Made by a program: the position numbers and the translations under genes | Shown here: positions 8,064 to 16,735 of the stretch, in pieces | Position numbering within the stretch: the first letter of the stretch is position 1 | Layout of the letters: every line of letters begins with the position of its first letter | Notes under the pieces: model-generated | The model's database searches: none | The model's input: the letters and a program-made list of their open reading frames with translations, nothing else | What the model was told of the DNA's origin: nothing | Source of the DNA: Roseibium hamelinense | GTDB taxonomy: Bacteria; Pseudomonadota; Alphaproteobacteria; Rhizobiales; Stappiaceae | Direction of reading: 5' to 3' | DNA: 64,000 bases | Assembly (NCBI RefSeq): GCF_007830545.1 | Contig: NZ_VLLF01000010.1 | Span: forward strand, 1-64,000

Positions 8064-9211
8064 CCATCGCGCTGATCATCACCTTCGTCTACGGACTGTC
8101 GATTTACCTTATTTTTTTCCGGTTTCAGCTTCTGAAATTCACCATCGTCTGGGGTGTGGTGTCCTTCTGGATCGGATTTCATCTGCTGCTGATCTTCTTG
8201 ATTGGCCTGCGCTTCTTCACGCCCTATTCGATAGACGGGCACATGATCCGCCAGACCGTTCAACTATCGACAGGCCTGCCTGAACCGACCGAACTCAGGG
8301 AAGTTCTGGTGACACAGAACACCCCGGTCAAGAAGGGCGACATTCTTTACCGTTTCGACGACACGCTGTTCCGCGCAAAGCTTAAAGAGCAACAGGCCCA
8401 ATTGGCGGAAGCGCGGCAGAACGCACTGATTCTTGATCAGGACGTTGACATTGCCAGGGACGCGGTCAGCGAAGCAGAGGCCAACGAAGCCTTTGCACAG
8501 CAGGAAGTCACCCGCTACAGCAACCTTGTTCTGCAAGGCGGCGCTCGCCAGGAGACGCTGGATAAGTGGCAGGCGCAGCTCATCGCAGCAAAGGCACAGG
8601 TTTCGGAAGCTCAAGCCAACCTGGCAAAGGCTGAACTCGCGCGCGAAGCGCAACTGGATGGCGTCAACGCCCAGGTTGCCGCGGCCGAGGCAGCGGTGGA
8701 TGAAGCGCAGTATTATCTGGACCGGACGGTTCTGCGCGCCCCTGAAGACGGCACAATTGTGAGCCAGCAAGCACGTCCGGGACTTTACGTCGGAGGACGG
8801 CGGATTGCCGCCATAGCGGCGCTGATTGCAGACGCGGATGCGTATTTTCTGGCAACCTACTACCAAGAACACCTTAAATTCGTGAAACCCGGCTTGCCGG
8901 TCGAAGTCGCGCTGGATACCCACCCTGGGCGCATTTTTACCGGCACAGTGGTGTCAATTTGGGAGGGCACCGGTCAGGGTCAGATCAAGCCCAGCGGCGA
9001 TGTTCCCAATTTCCGTTTGCCAAGCCTGCAGGGCCGGTTCGCCGTCGAGATTAAACTTGATGACCCTGAGCTCGCCAGTGCTTTGCCGGGCGGCACTCAT
9101 GGAGCTGCCGCGATTTACACCGGCGCAGGGTCCAAAGGTTTTGATGTGCTGCGCAAGGTCAATATCCGCCTCTACAGTTGGGCGAACTTCTTGTTCCCAC
9201 TGGATTTATAG
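8060..9211 (+). CDS. HlyD-family membrane fusion protein (YiaV/YibH-like)
   Basis: A 383-residue periplasmic adaptor anchored by two N-terminal transmembrane helices (residues about 2-60). Then come a barrel-sandwich/lipoyl part, a long alpha-helical hairpin rich in Ala, Glu and Gln (about 105-220), the second lipoyl half (VLRAPEDGTIVSQQARPG), and a beta-barrel region. Such adaptors bridge an inner-membrane pump and an outer-membrane channel. It overlaps the DUF3302 gene by four bases and is followed after six bases by the NodT channel gene. No ABC, MFS or RND pump subunit lies beside it. Confidence 0.9.
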   Translation: MTIALIITFVYGLSIYLIFFRFQLLKFTIVWGVVSFWIGFHLLLIFLIGLRFFTPYSIDGHMIRQTVQLSTGLPEPTELREVLVTQNTPVKKGDILYRFDDTLFRAKLKEQQAQLAEARQNALILDQDVDIARDAVSEAEANEAFAQQEVTRYSNLVLQGGARQETLDKWQAQLIAAKAQVSEAQANLAKAELAREAQLDGVNAQVAAAEAAVDEAQYYLDRTVLRAPEDGTIVSQQARPGLYVGGRRIAAIAALIADADAYFLATYYQEHLKFVKPGLPVEVALDTHPGRIFTGTVVSIWEGTGQGQIKPSGDVPNFRLPSLQGRFAVEIKLDDPELASALPGGTHGAAAIYTGAGSKGFDVLRKVNIRLYSWANFLFPLDL

Positions 9212-9217
9212 GGACGC

Positions 9218-10756
9218 ATGATGACACTCCGTGTGCCACCGCATTTGTTAGCGCCCCTGTTTGCAACATTCTTGTGCGGTTGCATGGTGGGTCCGGATTT
9301 TGAGCGCCCCGACGCCCCGCAACTGGACAGCTGGTCGAAAGGCGCAAATCTTCAGATCGACAGCAGAACCGGTTTCACCACACGCACGGCCGAAACCGCA
9401 GCATGGTGGCGTGTTTTCAAGGATCCGGCGCTCAATGCGCTCGTGGCCGATGCTTACAGTCAAAATGTAGAGCTGCAAGCCGCCGGCGTGCGGGTCTACC
9501 AGGCCCGGGCTCAGCTTGGGCTCGCGCGCGGCGAGTTGTTCCCCCAGGATCAGCAGGTCAAGGGCGGCGTTCGCTCGATCCGCTGGAGCACTGAAGACCC
9601 CTTCATCCGGGATTTGGAGCGCGTCGGGCTGATCGACAATCACATGACCCGCGTGTCAGCAGGCTTTGACGCCGGTTGGGAGATCGACATCTGGGGCAAG
9701 ATCAGGCGCGACGTCCAGTCTGCGAAGGCCAATTACGAAGCTAATCTTGCAAGCTACGACGACGCGCTGGTGACACTGACCGGCGACATCGCCGCAACCT
9801 ACGTTACCATTCGCGAATTGCAGCAGCTTGTCGCGATCGCTAAGCGGAACGCCGCCCTGCAGCGCAAGTCGGCGAACCTGACCAAGCTGCGGCTCGAAAA
9901 CGGCGCAGCGTCCCGGCTGGACGTTAACGAGGCGACGGTGCTCTTGAACAACACGTTGGCACTGATTCCCAGTTATCAGGCGGAGCTGGCACAGGCCTAT
10001 AATGCAATGAGCGTGCTTTTGAGCGAACCGCCAGGTGCCATCGAAAAGCGGCTCGGCCCATCGGCCAAGTTACCGCGCGTGCCAGCCGCAGTGGCGATCG
10101 GCGTGCCGGCCGGGCTTTTGCGGCGCCGGCCGGACATCCGTTACGCTGAATATTTGGCGGCGGCGCAGTCGGCACAGATTGGCGTCGCCAAGGCGGATTT
10201 GTTCCCGGCATTCACCATCACCGGTGCAATTGGCGTGCGGGCGGCCGATTTCAGCGATCTGTTCACAAACAACGCCACAACCGGCTTCATAAATCCGGGT
10301 TTTTCATGGAACTTTCTCAACTATGGGCGGATTCAGAACAACGTCCGCATCCAGGATGCCAAGTTTCAGGAAGCCTTGTTGAACTATGAAAATGTGGTTT
10401 TGACCGCTTATTCGGAGGTTGAAACCGCGATTGCCGCGTTTCTTCGGTCAAAGCAGGAAGCGGTTTATCTCCGCAGGAGCGTCACCGCAGCGCGCAGCGC
10501 GGTCACGGAAGTACAAGCCCAGTATCAGGACGGGACCGCCGCATACAACCGGGTCGTTGATGCGCAGCGAAGTCTGTTAACCTCGGAAGAGCGGTATCTT
10601 GCAGCCCATGCGAATGTGCTGACCAATCTGGTCGCGATCTACAAGGGGCTTGGCGGGGGCTGGCTGCCTGAGAACGTGGACGGTCTGATCTCGGAAAAAA
10701 CGCGGCAGCAAATGGCTGAGCGCACAAACTGGGGCAATCTGCTTGATCCGGTCTGA
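9218..10756 (+). CDS. NodT-family outer-membrane efflux lipoprotein
   Basis: A 512-residue TolC-like channel subunit. The N-terminal signal ends in a lipobox FLCGC with Cys22 as lipidation site, followed by the NodT-typical VGPDFERP. Two outer-membrane-efflux repeats follow, with long coiled-coil helices (for example YQARAQLGLARGELFPQ and the duplicated block near residues 300-470) and the conserved RRRPDIR. It would trimerise to form the outer-membrane exit duct for the upstream HlyD adaptor; it might also serve the RND pump encoded at 45-50 kb, which has no channel of its own. Two tandem ATG codons (9218, 9221) are possible starts. Convergent with the TetR gene. Confidence 0.93.
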   Translation: MMTLRVPPHLLAPLFATFLCGCMVGPDFERPDAPQLDSWSKGANLQIDSRTGFTTRTAETAAWWRVFKDPALNALVADAYSQNVELQAAGVRVYQARAQLGLARGELFPQDQQVKGGVRSIRWSTEDPFIRDLERVGLIDNHMTRVSAGFDAGWEIDIWGKIRRDVQSAKANYEANLASYDDALVTLTGDIAATYVTIRELQQLVAIAKRNAALQRKSANLTKLRLENGAASRLDVNEATVLLNNTLALIPSYQAELAQAYNAMSVLLSEPPGAIEKRLGPSAKLPRVPAAVAIGVPAGLLRRRPDIRYAEYLAAAQSAQIGVAKADLFPAFTITGAIGVRAADFSDLFTNNATTGFINPGFSWNFLNYGRIQNNVRIQDAKFQEALLNYENVVLTAYSEVETAIAAFLRSKQEAVYLRRSVTAARSAVTEVQAQYQDGTAAYNRVVDAQRSLLTSEERYLAAHANVLTNLVAIYKGLGGGWLPENVDGLISEKTRQQMAERTNWGNLLDPV

Positions 10757-10766
10757 ACACCGGAAA

Positions 10767-11378
10767 TCAGGCGTCGGCAGTCGCCTTCAATAGGGCATAC
10801 CGCGCCAGCATCATGTCGACACTCTCGGTGATGATCCTGTCCATCTCGTTCCTGTCAGGCACCCGGTTGGCGTAAATATTCGGGTAAAAGGCTCGCGACT
10901 TGATCAGCCCTAAAAACTGCTCGGCGGCCAGCGCCGGGTCCGGAATATCAAGCTTGCCCTCGTCATTGGCCCGTTTCATGAACTCGGCAAACACCTCAAG
11001 CTTGGTCATGCGTGCATTCATGTCCGCAGCCAGATCGGGGTCTCGAATTGTCTCGCTCATGATCATTCGGGCCAGGTTCATGAAACACGGGCTGATCATA
11101 AGATCACCCTCGGCCCAACCAAGCCGGATCAACGCGTCGCGGATTGGCAGTGCAGGGTCCCAGTCAATCTCAAGCGCAGCATTGAGCTGGTCAGCGAGGC
11201 ACTGATTGATCGCCCGGAAAAGAACTTCTTTGTTGTCAAAATGATTGTAGACAGTCCTCTTAGAGACGTTCGCCCGCTCTGAAATGCGGTCCATGCTCGC
11301 GCCCGCAAAGCCCTTCTCCTGGAATTCCGCGATCGCAGCTTCTACAATTTGCTTTCTTTTTTGATCCGTTACGGACAT
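10767..11378 (-). CDS. TetR/AcrR-family transcriptional regulator
   Basis: A 203-residue repressor with an N-terminal helix-turn-helix (residues about 8-55: IVEAAIAEFQEKGFAGASMD, then ISERANVSKRTVYNHFDNKE) and an all-helical ligand-binding C-terminal part. ATG at 11378 fits the family; twelve further codons are open upstream. It lies divergent from iorA across 150 bases that hold two palindromes, so it most likely represses itself and iorAB. Its 3' end faces nodT ten bases away, and an additional link with the exporter is possible but not shown. Confidence 0.92.
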   Translation of the reverse strand: MSVTDQKRKQIVEAAIAEFQEKGFAGASMDRISERANVSKRTVYNHFDNKEVLFRAINQCLADQLNAALEIDWDPALPIRDALIRLGWAEGDLMISPCFMNLARMIMSETIRDPDLAADMNARMTKLEVFAEFMKRANDEGKLDIPDPALAAEQFLGLIKSRAFYPNIYANRVPDRNEMDRIITESVDMMLARYALLKATADA

Positions 11379-11428
11379 TCCGAGCCCCTGGCCATGTTCC
11401 CCCTTACATCCCAAAAGATTCGCCCTAA

Positions 11429-11446
11429 GTAAACTGCGGCGTTTAC
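11429..11446. promoter_or_regulatory. Inverted repeat GTAAAC-N6-GTTTAC, likely TetR operator
   Basis: Six-base arms GTAAAC (11429-11434) and GTTTAC (11441-11446) are separated by TGCGGC. The site shares the TAAAC/GTTTA core with the longer palindrome 19 bases downstream, which suggests two binding sites for the same regulator between the divergent tetR-like and iorA genes. Confidence 0.55.
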
Positions 11447-11464
11447 ACGCTAGAGAATTGCAGA

Positions 11465-11485
11465 TAAACTACACAGTGTAGTTTA
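11465..11485. promoter_or_regulatory. Perfect 21-bp palindrome before iorA, likely TetR operator
   Basis: Ten-base arms TAAACTACAC and GTGTAGTTTA flank a single central A. Length and symmetry are typical of TetR-family operators. It lies 45 bases upstream of iorA and 87 bases from the tetR-like start, placed to control both. Confidence 0.75.
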
Positions 11486-11529
11486 CACTCCTCAGCCAGT
11501 TCAGACAAGCCAAGGGAGGCTCCATCTCC

Positions 11530-11991
11530 ATGTCTGTTACCCTCACAATCAATGGTGAAAAACGCACGCTTGACGCGGCATCAGATACCCCGCTGCTTTG
11601 GGCTCTGCGAGACGAACTCGGTATGACCGGCACCAAATTCGGGTGCGGTATCGCCTCATGCGGCGCTTGCACCGTTCATTGGGACGGCATCCCGTCCCGC
11701 TCCTGCCAGCTTCAGATCGGGGATCTCGAAGGCGCAAACATCACCACTATCGAAGGCGCGAACGGCAAAGCTGCCGAAGCCGTCCAGGCCGCATGGCAAG
11801 AACTGGATGTACCGCAATGCGGATATTGCCAGTCCGGACAAATTCTCGCAGCAACCGCGCTTTTGAGCGAAACGCCAAAGCCGACCGACGACGACATTGA
11901 TGCCGCCATGGATGGGAATGTGTGCCGCTGCGCCACTTACGCCCGCATTCGCAAAGCGATCCATGTGGCCGCAGACAAGATGGAGGGGTAA
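11530..11991 (+). CDS. iorA: Isoquinoline 1-oxidoreductase alpha subunit-like [2Fe-2S] protein
   Basis: A 153-residue small subunit of a xanthine-oxidase-family molybdenum hydroxylase, carrying two [2Fe-2S] clusters. A plant-type site is formed by Cys39, Cys44, Cys47 and Cys59 ([10 protein letters not shown]); the second site has CGYCQSGQ and CRCATY near residues 97-135. It passes electrons from the molybdopterin subunit encoded next. ATG at 11530 follows AGGGAGG with suitable spacing. The gene ends three bases before iorB, so both form one operon, probably under the divergent TetR regulator. The substrate may be an N-heterocycle or aldehyde; the name reflects subunit layout, not proven activity. 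Confidence 0.88.
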   Translation: MSVTLTINGEKRTLDAASDTPLLWALRDELGMTGTKFGCGIASCGACTVHWDGIPSRSCQLQIGDLEGANITTIEGANGKAAEAVQAAWQELDVPQCGYCQSGQILAATALLSETPKPTDDDIDAAMDGNVCRCATYARIRKAIHVAADKMEG

Positions 11992-11994
11992 CCC

Positions 11995-14184
11995 ATGTTG
12001 CATCAGCTCCAAAAACCTCTGGAACAGGCAAAACCAAGCCGCCGGACATTCCTCAAGATGTCGGCCGGCGCTGTCGGTGGCCTGATCCTCGCCGCCAAAT
12101 TGCCGAACACCGCCAAAGCGGCTGCGGGCTCTGGGGAGTTCGCTCAGCCATTTGTACACATCCGGCCGGACAACACGGTCGCAGTTTTGTCCAAGCACCT
12201 CGACAAAGGCCAGGGCACCGCAAACGGTCTGGCTACGTTGGTCGCCGATGAATTGGACGCTTCCCACGAACAGATTGTTCTCGAACTTGCGCCGTCCAAC
12301 CCTCAGCTTTATGCAAACAGCCTGTTTGGCGTTCAGGGCACCGGCGGATCGACCGCAATGCCGAACGCCTTCATGCAATACCGTCAGGCCGGTGCCGCAG
12401 CGAAAGCGATGATTGTCTCCGCGGCCGCCAAGGAATGGGGCGTCCCGGCTGGTGAAATCACCGTGTCCAGCGGCGTGGTGTCCCACCCCTCAGGCAAAAC
12501 CGCAACGCTGGGCGAGCTTGCAGGATTGGCGGCACAGGAAGAAGTCCCGGCGGATCCGGCTCTGAAGACACCGGATCAGTGGGTCTATATCGGCAAGTCG
12601 TTCCCACGCAAGGACGTTAAGAACAAGACGGTTGGTGCGCCGGATACCTACACAATCGACTTCAAGCGGGATGGCATGCTGACGGCAACCGTCGCCCGGT
12701 CGCCAAGATTTGGCGGGACGGTAAAGTCCTTCGACGCCTCGGAAGCCGAAAAGGTTCCTGGTGTCGTCGAGATTTTCCAGATCCCAAGCGGTGTTGCTGT
12801 GGTGGCGGAGAGCACCTGGCCCGCAATCAAGGCACGCGATCTCCTTGAGATCGAGTGGGACGACAGCGCAGCTGAAACCCGTTCCAGCGATGCCATGATG
12901 AGCGAATTGAAGGACATGACCACCAAGCCGGGTCTGACGGTCCGTGAAGACGGCGATGTTGACGCGGCACTGGAAGCCTCTGCAAACGTTATGAAGATCG
13001 ATTACGACTTCCCGTTTCTGGCGCACGGCGCCATGGAACCGCTGGACATCGTTGCCGAGTTCGATGGCGAGAAGGCAGAATTCTGGTTTGCCTCCCAGAT
13101 CCAGACGCTTGACCACAATGTAGCGGCCACGATCCTGGGCATCCCGTTTGAAAATGTTCAGATCAATACACTCTGGTCCGGCGGATCTTTCGGCCGGCGT
13201 GCCCAGCAGGACAGCCATCCGGTGTCCGAAGTCTCTTTCTTGATGAAAGCGATGCGGGATGCCGGCATGGAAAAGCGTCCAATTAAGATCGTGTGGACCC
13301 GCGAAGACGACATGACCGGTGGATATTACCGTCCGATGTCCGCGCACAAGATCAAGGTTGGTCTGGACGATGACGGCAACGTTACCGCGGTCAAATACAA
13401 CATTGCGGCCAAGTCGATCATAAAAGGCTCCGCCTTTGAACCGATGCTCATGGCCGACGGCGTTGATCACAACATGACAGAGGGCGCGTCCGACACGACC
13501 TATTCGTTCCCGGTTATGAACATGGAACAGGCCTTCCAGGAAACCCCGGTTCCAGTTCTGTGGTGGCGGTCCGTGGGACACACTCACACGGCTTATGTCA
13601 TGGAAACCATGATGGACCGAATTGCCAAAGAGACCGGCAAAGATCCAGTTGCGCTGCGCCTGGAGCTGCTCAAAGACGATCCGCGCAAGACCAACGTACT
13701 CAAGCTTGCCGCAGAAAAGGCCGGTTGGGACACGCCGTTGCCGGAAGGCCGGCATCGCGGTGTTGCCGTACACAAGTCCTTCGGGTCCTATGTGGCTGAA
13801 GTGGCCGAAATCTCGTTCCGGGAAGACGGCACCGTCAAGGTCGAGAAGGTCACGGCTGCAGTCGACTGCGGCATTCCGGTCAACCCGGACAATATCCGGG
13901 CGCAGGTCGAAGGCGGTATTGGGTACGGCCTTGGTGCGATTTTGCGCAACCAGGTGACACTCACGGACGGATATGTCGAAGAAACCAACTTCGACACATA
14001 TGAGTCCTTGCGGATGTCTGACATGCCGGAAATTGAGGTCCATATCGTGCCCTCGACTGAATCGCCGACCGGTATCGGCGAGCCGGGCACACCGCCGATC
14101 GGCCCTGCCGTTGCCAACGCGATTGCCGCCGCCCGGGATGAGTGGATCACCAGCCTGCCATTCACCAAAGCCGGCCTGGTCTGA
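11995..14184 (+). CDS. iorB: Isoquinoline 1-oxidoreductase beta subunit-like molybdopterin-binding dehydrogenase
   Basis: A 729-residue catalytic subunit of the xanthine dehydrogenase family that would hydroxylate an N-heterocycle or oxidise an aldehyde using molybdopterin-cytosine dinucleotide. The N-terminus carries a clear twin-arginine signal (SRRTFLK at about residues 18-24, then a hydrophobic stretch), so the folded heterodimer is probably exported to the periplasm with IorA carried along. Molybdopterin-binding blocks include GTGGST, GSFGRR and GIGEPGTPPIGPA near the C-terminus. No FAD subunit is encoded, as in other IorAB-type enzymes, so an external electron acceptor such as cytochrome c is needed. 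An intrinsic terminator follows. Confidence 0.9.
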   Translation: MLHQLQKPLEQAKPSRRTFLKMSAGAVGGLILAAKLPNTAKAAAGSGEFAQPFVHIRPDNTVAVLSKHLDKGQGTANGLATLVADELDASHEQIVLELAPSNPQLYANSLFGVQGTGGSTAMPNAFMQYRQAGAAAKAMIVSAAAKEWGVPAGEITVSSGVVSHPSGKTATLGELAGLAAQEEVPADPALKTPDQWVYIGKSFPRKDVKNKTVGAPDTYTIDFKRDGMLTATVARSPRFGGTVKSFDASEAEKVPGVVEIFQIPSGVAVVAESTWPAIKARDLLEIEWDDSAAETRSSDAMMSELKDMTTKPGLTVREDGDVDAALEASANVMKIDYDFPFLAHGAMEPLDIVAEFDGEKAEFWFASQIQTLDHNVAATILGIPFENVQINTLWSGGSFGRRAQQDSHPVSEVSFLMKAMRDAGMEKRPIKIVWTREDDMTGGYYRPMSAHKIKVGLDDDGNVTAVKYNIAAKSIIKGSAFEPMLMADGVDHNMTEGASDTTYSFPVMNMEQAFQETPVPVLWWRSVGHTHTAYVMETMMDRIAKETGKDPVALRLELLKDDPRKTNVLKLAAEKAGWDTPLPEGRHRGVAVHKSFGSYVAEVAEISFREDGTVKVEKVTAAVDCGIPVNPDNIRAQVEGGIGYGLGAILRNQVTLTDGYVEETNFDTYESLRMSDMPEIEVHIVPSTESPTGIGEPGTPPIGPAVANAIAAARDEWITSLPFTKAGLV

Positions 14185-14202
14185 CCAGGCCTGCAAGAAA
14201 CG

Positions 14203-14232
14203 CAAAAGGCCGCCCCGATGGCGGCCTTTTTT
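14203..14232 (+). terminator. Bidirectional terminator between iorB and the HxlR gene
   Basis: GGCCGCC and GGCGGCC arms around a short loop, with AAAA before and TTTTTT after. It lies 20 bases past iorB and 30 bases past the end of the convergent HxlR gene, so it can serve both. Confidence 0.85.
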
Positions 14233-14262
14233 ATGCAAAAACGAGTTGTAGTCCTTCAGAGC

Positions 14263-14808
14263 TTAAACCGCCTCAGCGTCGCTGTCTTCGGCGGCTGCGG
14301 TTTCAACGACTGCTTCACGGTTCATTTGGGGTGGCCTGTAGGCCCGGTAAGGGGACGGCTGATGGCCTGGATTGTGCAAAGGCACGACAGGTCCCAACTG
14401 GCCCGTGCCACCGCCTTCGGCGGGCATTGAAACGTGTTGTTGCTCCCGCAGCGAAGGCGCAGCAGCAGACCTGCCAACGGGCCCGGCCACCAGATGCACA
14501 CCATCGGCACCGGCAATAGACGAAAAAACATCCATGGCCGGTTTGAGCGAAGCGCCCTTTTCGCTCAAGGAATAAGTCACCTCTGGCGGAATTGTTGGCT
14601 TGTAGTGGCGTTCGACCAAGCCGTTCGCCTCAAGTTTGCGCAAACGGTCCGTCAACATGCGTGCCGAAATGCCCGGGATCAAGCGTTTCAGGGCACTGAA
14701 CCTGGGAGCGTCACTCCGGGACAGCGCCCATAAGACGGAAAGCGTCCACGGACCGGAAATCTGCGAAAGAAAACCGTGCATTGCCGAAGCTTCTTGTTGT
14801 TTTTCCAT
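14263..14808 (-). CDS. HxlR-family transcriptional regulator
   Basis: A 181-residue regulator. Residues about 10-95 form the HxlR winged helix: GPWTLSVLWAL, RFSALKRLIPGISARMLTDR, LEANGLVERH, PPEVTYSLSEKG. The usual family length is near 110-130; here a Pro/Ala/Glu-rich tail of about 70 residues ends in a run of acidic and Ala residues and is not recognised. ATG at 14808 is preferred over TTG at 14820. HxlR proteins often sense quinones or aldehydes and control a neighbouring reductase; no such target is adjacent. An inverted repeat ACTACC-N6-GGTAGT at 14877-14894 could be its operator (weak evidence). Confidence 0.85.
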   Translation of the reverse strand: MEKQQEASAMHGFLSQISGPWTLSVLWALSRSDAPRFSALKRLIPGISARMLTDRLRKLEANGLVERHYKPTIPPEVTYSLSEKGASLKPAMDVFSSIAGADGVHLVAGPVGRSAAAPSLREQQHVSMPAEGGGTGQLGPVVPLHNPGHQPSPYRAYRPPQMNREAVVETAAAEDSDAEAV

Positions 14809-15001
14809 CCCTGCTTCCAAAGCAATACCTGGTAAATTATTACAACCAAGTACATGTTTCCGAACTTGATTGCCTCACTACCGGGATTGGTAGTTTTCAC
14901 AGGTGAGCAACGGGTTAAGAAAACGCGTCAAATCTCAAATTGTGGAAAAGATCTGGAAACATGGCGGACCGCAATATTCGGCCCGCCGGAAGTTGCTGAT
15001 G

Positions 15002-15514
15002 TTAGCTGTCGGCATCTCGGAGCCGGAAGATTGCAGCGACGGCAACGCCATAAAGCACGTGACCGTAAAGCGAAGCCAATGCAAGGTTTCCGAACCCAAG
15101 GAACGGCGGAAATCCGGCAACAAGATGTGCCATCACATACATGGCGAACACCCACAGGCCGACACCGAACCCAGCGCCAACAATCGGCCAGGGCAGGCTA
15201 ATCGGGAAGTATTTGGCGAGTGGCCGGGCAACGAGCAGATAGCCCAGCGGATAGGCAATCACGCCGGTGACGATGTGAATGGTTTCGGCCAGGAAACTGG
15301 AGTTGATACCAAAGCTCGATTTCACCAATGCGGAAGCCTCAAGCGGCCCACCGATGAACAAGGGTGTGATCGCACGGGCCCAGATTTCCCAAAGGCCGGA
15401 AGCGACCGCACCAGCGATCAGAACGGTCAGGATGGCAGCAGCGGAGGGCAAGGGAGAGACCGGCGGAGTGTCGGTCTTACGCCGTCGTGGCATGCTGGTA
15501 CCAATTGAAGTCAT
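15002..15514 (-). CDS. Predicted four-helix inner-membrane protein
   Basis: A 170-residue hydrophobic protein with about four transmembrane helices after a short basic N-terminus (PRRRKTD). It contains a histidine in helix 2 (AETIHIVTGVIAYPLGYL) and one near helix 3 (YVMAHLVAG). The organisation recalls YagU/DUF6789-type membrane proteins, but I do not assign it firmly. ATG at 15514 has a very good GGAG six bases upstream. It lies between the HxlR and GlxA-type regulator genes, all on the minus strand with gaps of 100-190 bases, so co-transcription is uncertain. Confidence 0.65.
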   Translation of the reverse strand: MTSIGTSMPRRRKTDTPPVSPLPSAAAILTVLIAGAVASGLWEIWARAITPLFIGGPLEASALVKSSFGINSSFLAETIHIVTGVIAYPLGYLLVARPLAKYFPISLPWPIVGAGFGVGLWVFAMYVMAHLVAGFPPFLGFGNLALASLYGHVLYGVAVAAIFRLRDADS

Positions 15515-15614
15515 AGTCGTCTCCTTGGGTTTCTGTTCAGCAGAAAAGCCAGGAGGTGCTTCCCGGCTCCCAGGAAATGGAGAGACCCGTTGTCACGTTC
15601 AAATCACAGCTAAG

Positions 15615-16640
15615 TTAGGAACTGATCGGTTTCTTTTCTTTCTCCTGGTGTTTATGCGCAAAAACCAATCCAAACCGCTGCCGGTAGCTGTTCGGGGTGA
15701 GGCCGGTCAACCGATGAAAGACTTTCCTGAAAGCTGCCGGATCGGAATATCCAACTTCCCATGTAATCTGATCAACCGTCTTTACACTGAGTTCCAAGTA
15801 CTCGCGTGCCCTGCTGATCCTGACATTTTGGACATATTCCGTTGGCTTCAGGCCGGTTGCCTTCGCAAAACGCCGCAGGAATGTGCGGCCACCGAGGTTG
15901 GCAATACTTGATAGCTCTTCGAGACTGTGCGGGGCGGCAACGTGCGCGTGAATGTGGTGCTGGGTGGATAGGATTGAATCGTCGCCGTGGTCAAATCTTG
16001 GAATGAACTGGCTGAAAGGCCGCTGTAGTTGGCGCGGGGGATCAATCAGCAGAAAGCGGGCAGTCGCAAGCATCGTGCTGGGTCCCATGAGACGGTCCAC
16101 CAGTGTCAATCCAAGATCGGTCCATGCGAGAATTCCACCGGCAGTAATGATGTCGCCGTCGTCTAAAACCATATGCTGATCTGCAACGCTAACCTTAGGG
16201 TACTTTGAGGAGAGTTCTTGAGCGAAGGCCCAATGGGTCGTCACCTGCCGGCCATCGATCAGCCCACTCTCTGCCAAAACGAATGCACCTGCACATACCG
16301 AACAGATCCGGCTGCCCCGCCCGTGCTGGTGAGTGAGCCATTTGGCGGCCTCTGGAACAGATTGCATCTTTTCCGGCATGGCGATGCTCGGCGGAACGAT
16401 CACGTAGTCTGGCTGATGATCGGCACCGGGATGTGTATCGAAGGTGCAGGTAAGCTCAGGGCTTCTGGTGCCTGCATGGGAAGCCCAGTGTGTGACCCTG
16501 ATCCATCGGTCTGAGCCAGCATCGGACCATTCGCTGGCGATGCGAAAAAGGTCCGTAAGCCCGTGCACGGCAGCAAGTTGGCAGTCCGGATAGTTCAGCA
16601 GGGCAATTTCTGCGATACAGCCCCCTAGACGATTTGTCAC
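15615..16640 (-). CDS. GlxA-family AraC-type transcriptional regulator
   Basis: A 341-residue regulator with an N-terminal DJ-1/PfpI-like domain (residues about 8-190; the nucleophile-elbow region reads ICSVCAGAFVLAESG) and a C-terminal AraC DNA-binding domain with two helix-turn-helix units (about 235-330; NLGGRTFLRRFAKATG and WEVGYSDPAAFRKVF). The GTG start at 16640 has GAGG five bases upstream. It is divergent from the alpha/beta hydrolase gene across 95 bases and is the obvious candidate to control it. GlxA-type regulators sense small metabolites through the amidase-like domain; the inducer here is unknown. Confidence 0.9.
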   Translation of the reverse strand: MTNRLGGCIAEIALLNYPDCQLAAVHGLTDLFRIASEWSDAGSDRWIRVTHWASHAGTRSPELTCTFDTHPGADHQPDYVIVPPSIAMPEKMQSVPEAAKWLTHQHGRGSRICSVCAGAFVLAESGLIDGRQVTTHWAFAQELSSKYPKVSVADQHMVLDDGDIITAGGILAWTDLGLTLVDRLMGPSTMLATARFLLIDPPRQLQRPFSQFIPRFDHGDDSILSTQHHIHAHVAAPHSLEELSSIANLGGRTFLRRFAKATGLKPTEYVQNVRISRAREYLELSVKTVDQITWEVGYSDPAAFRKVFHRLTGLTPNSYRQRFGLVFAHKHQEKEKKPISS

Positions 16641-16735
16641 TTATGCCTCGATGAAAGTCATTTACGCCAATTCTGAGCGTACGCCCAAACATCTATCTGT
16701 GTCCATGTCGAAACAACGGCAGAGACCTAAGACCA

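Noticed and set aside
12490-14238. 582-codon minus-strand open frame opposite iorB
   Set aside because: Length alone is impressive, but it is the mirror frame of iorB codon bias, rich in Arg, His and Gly with no domain pattern.
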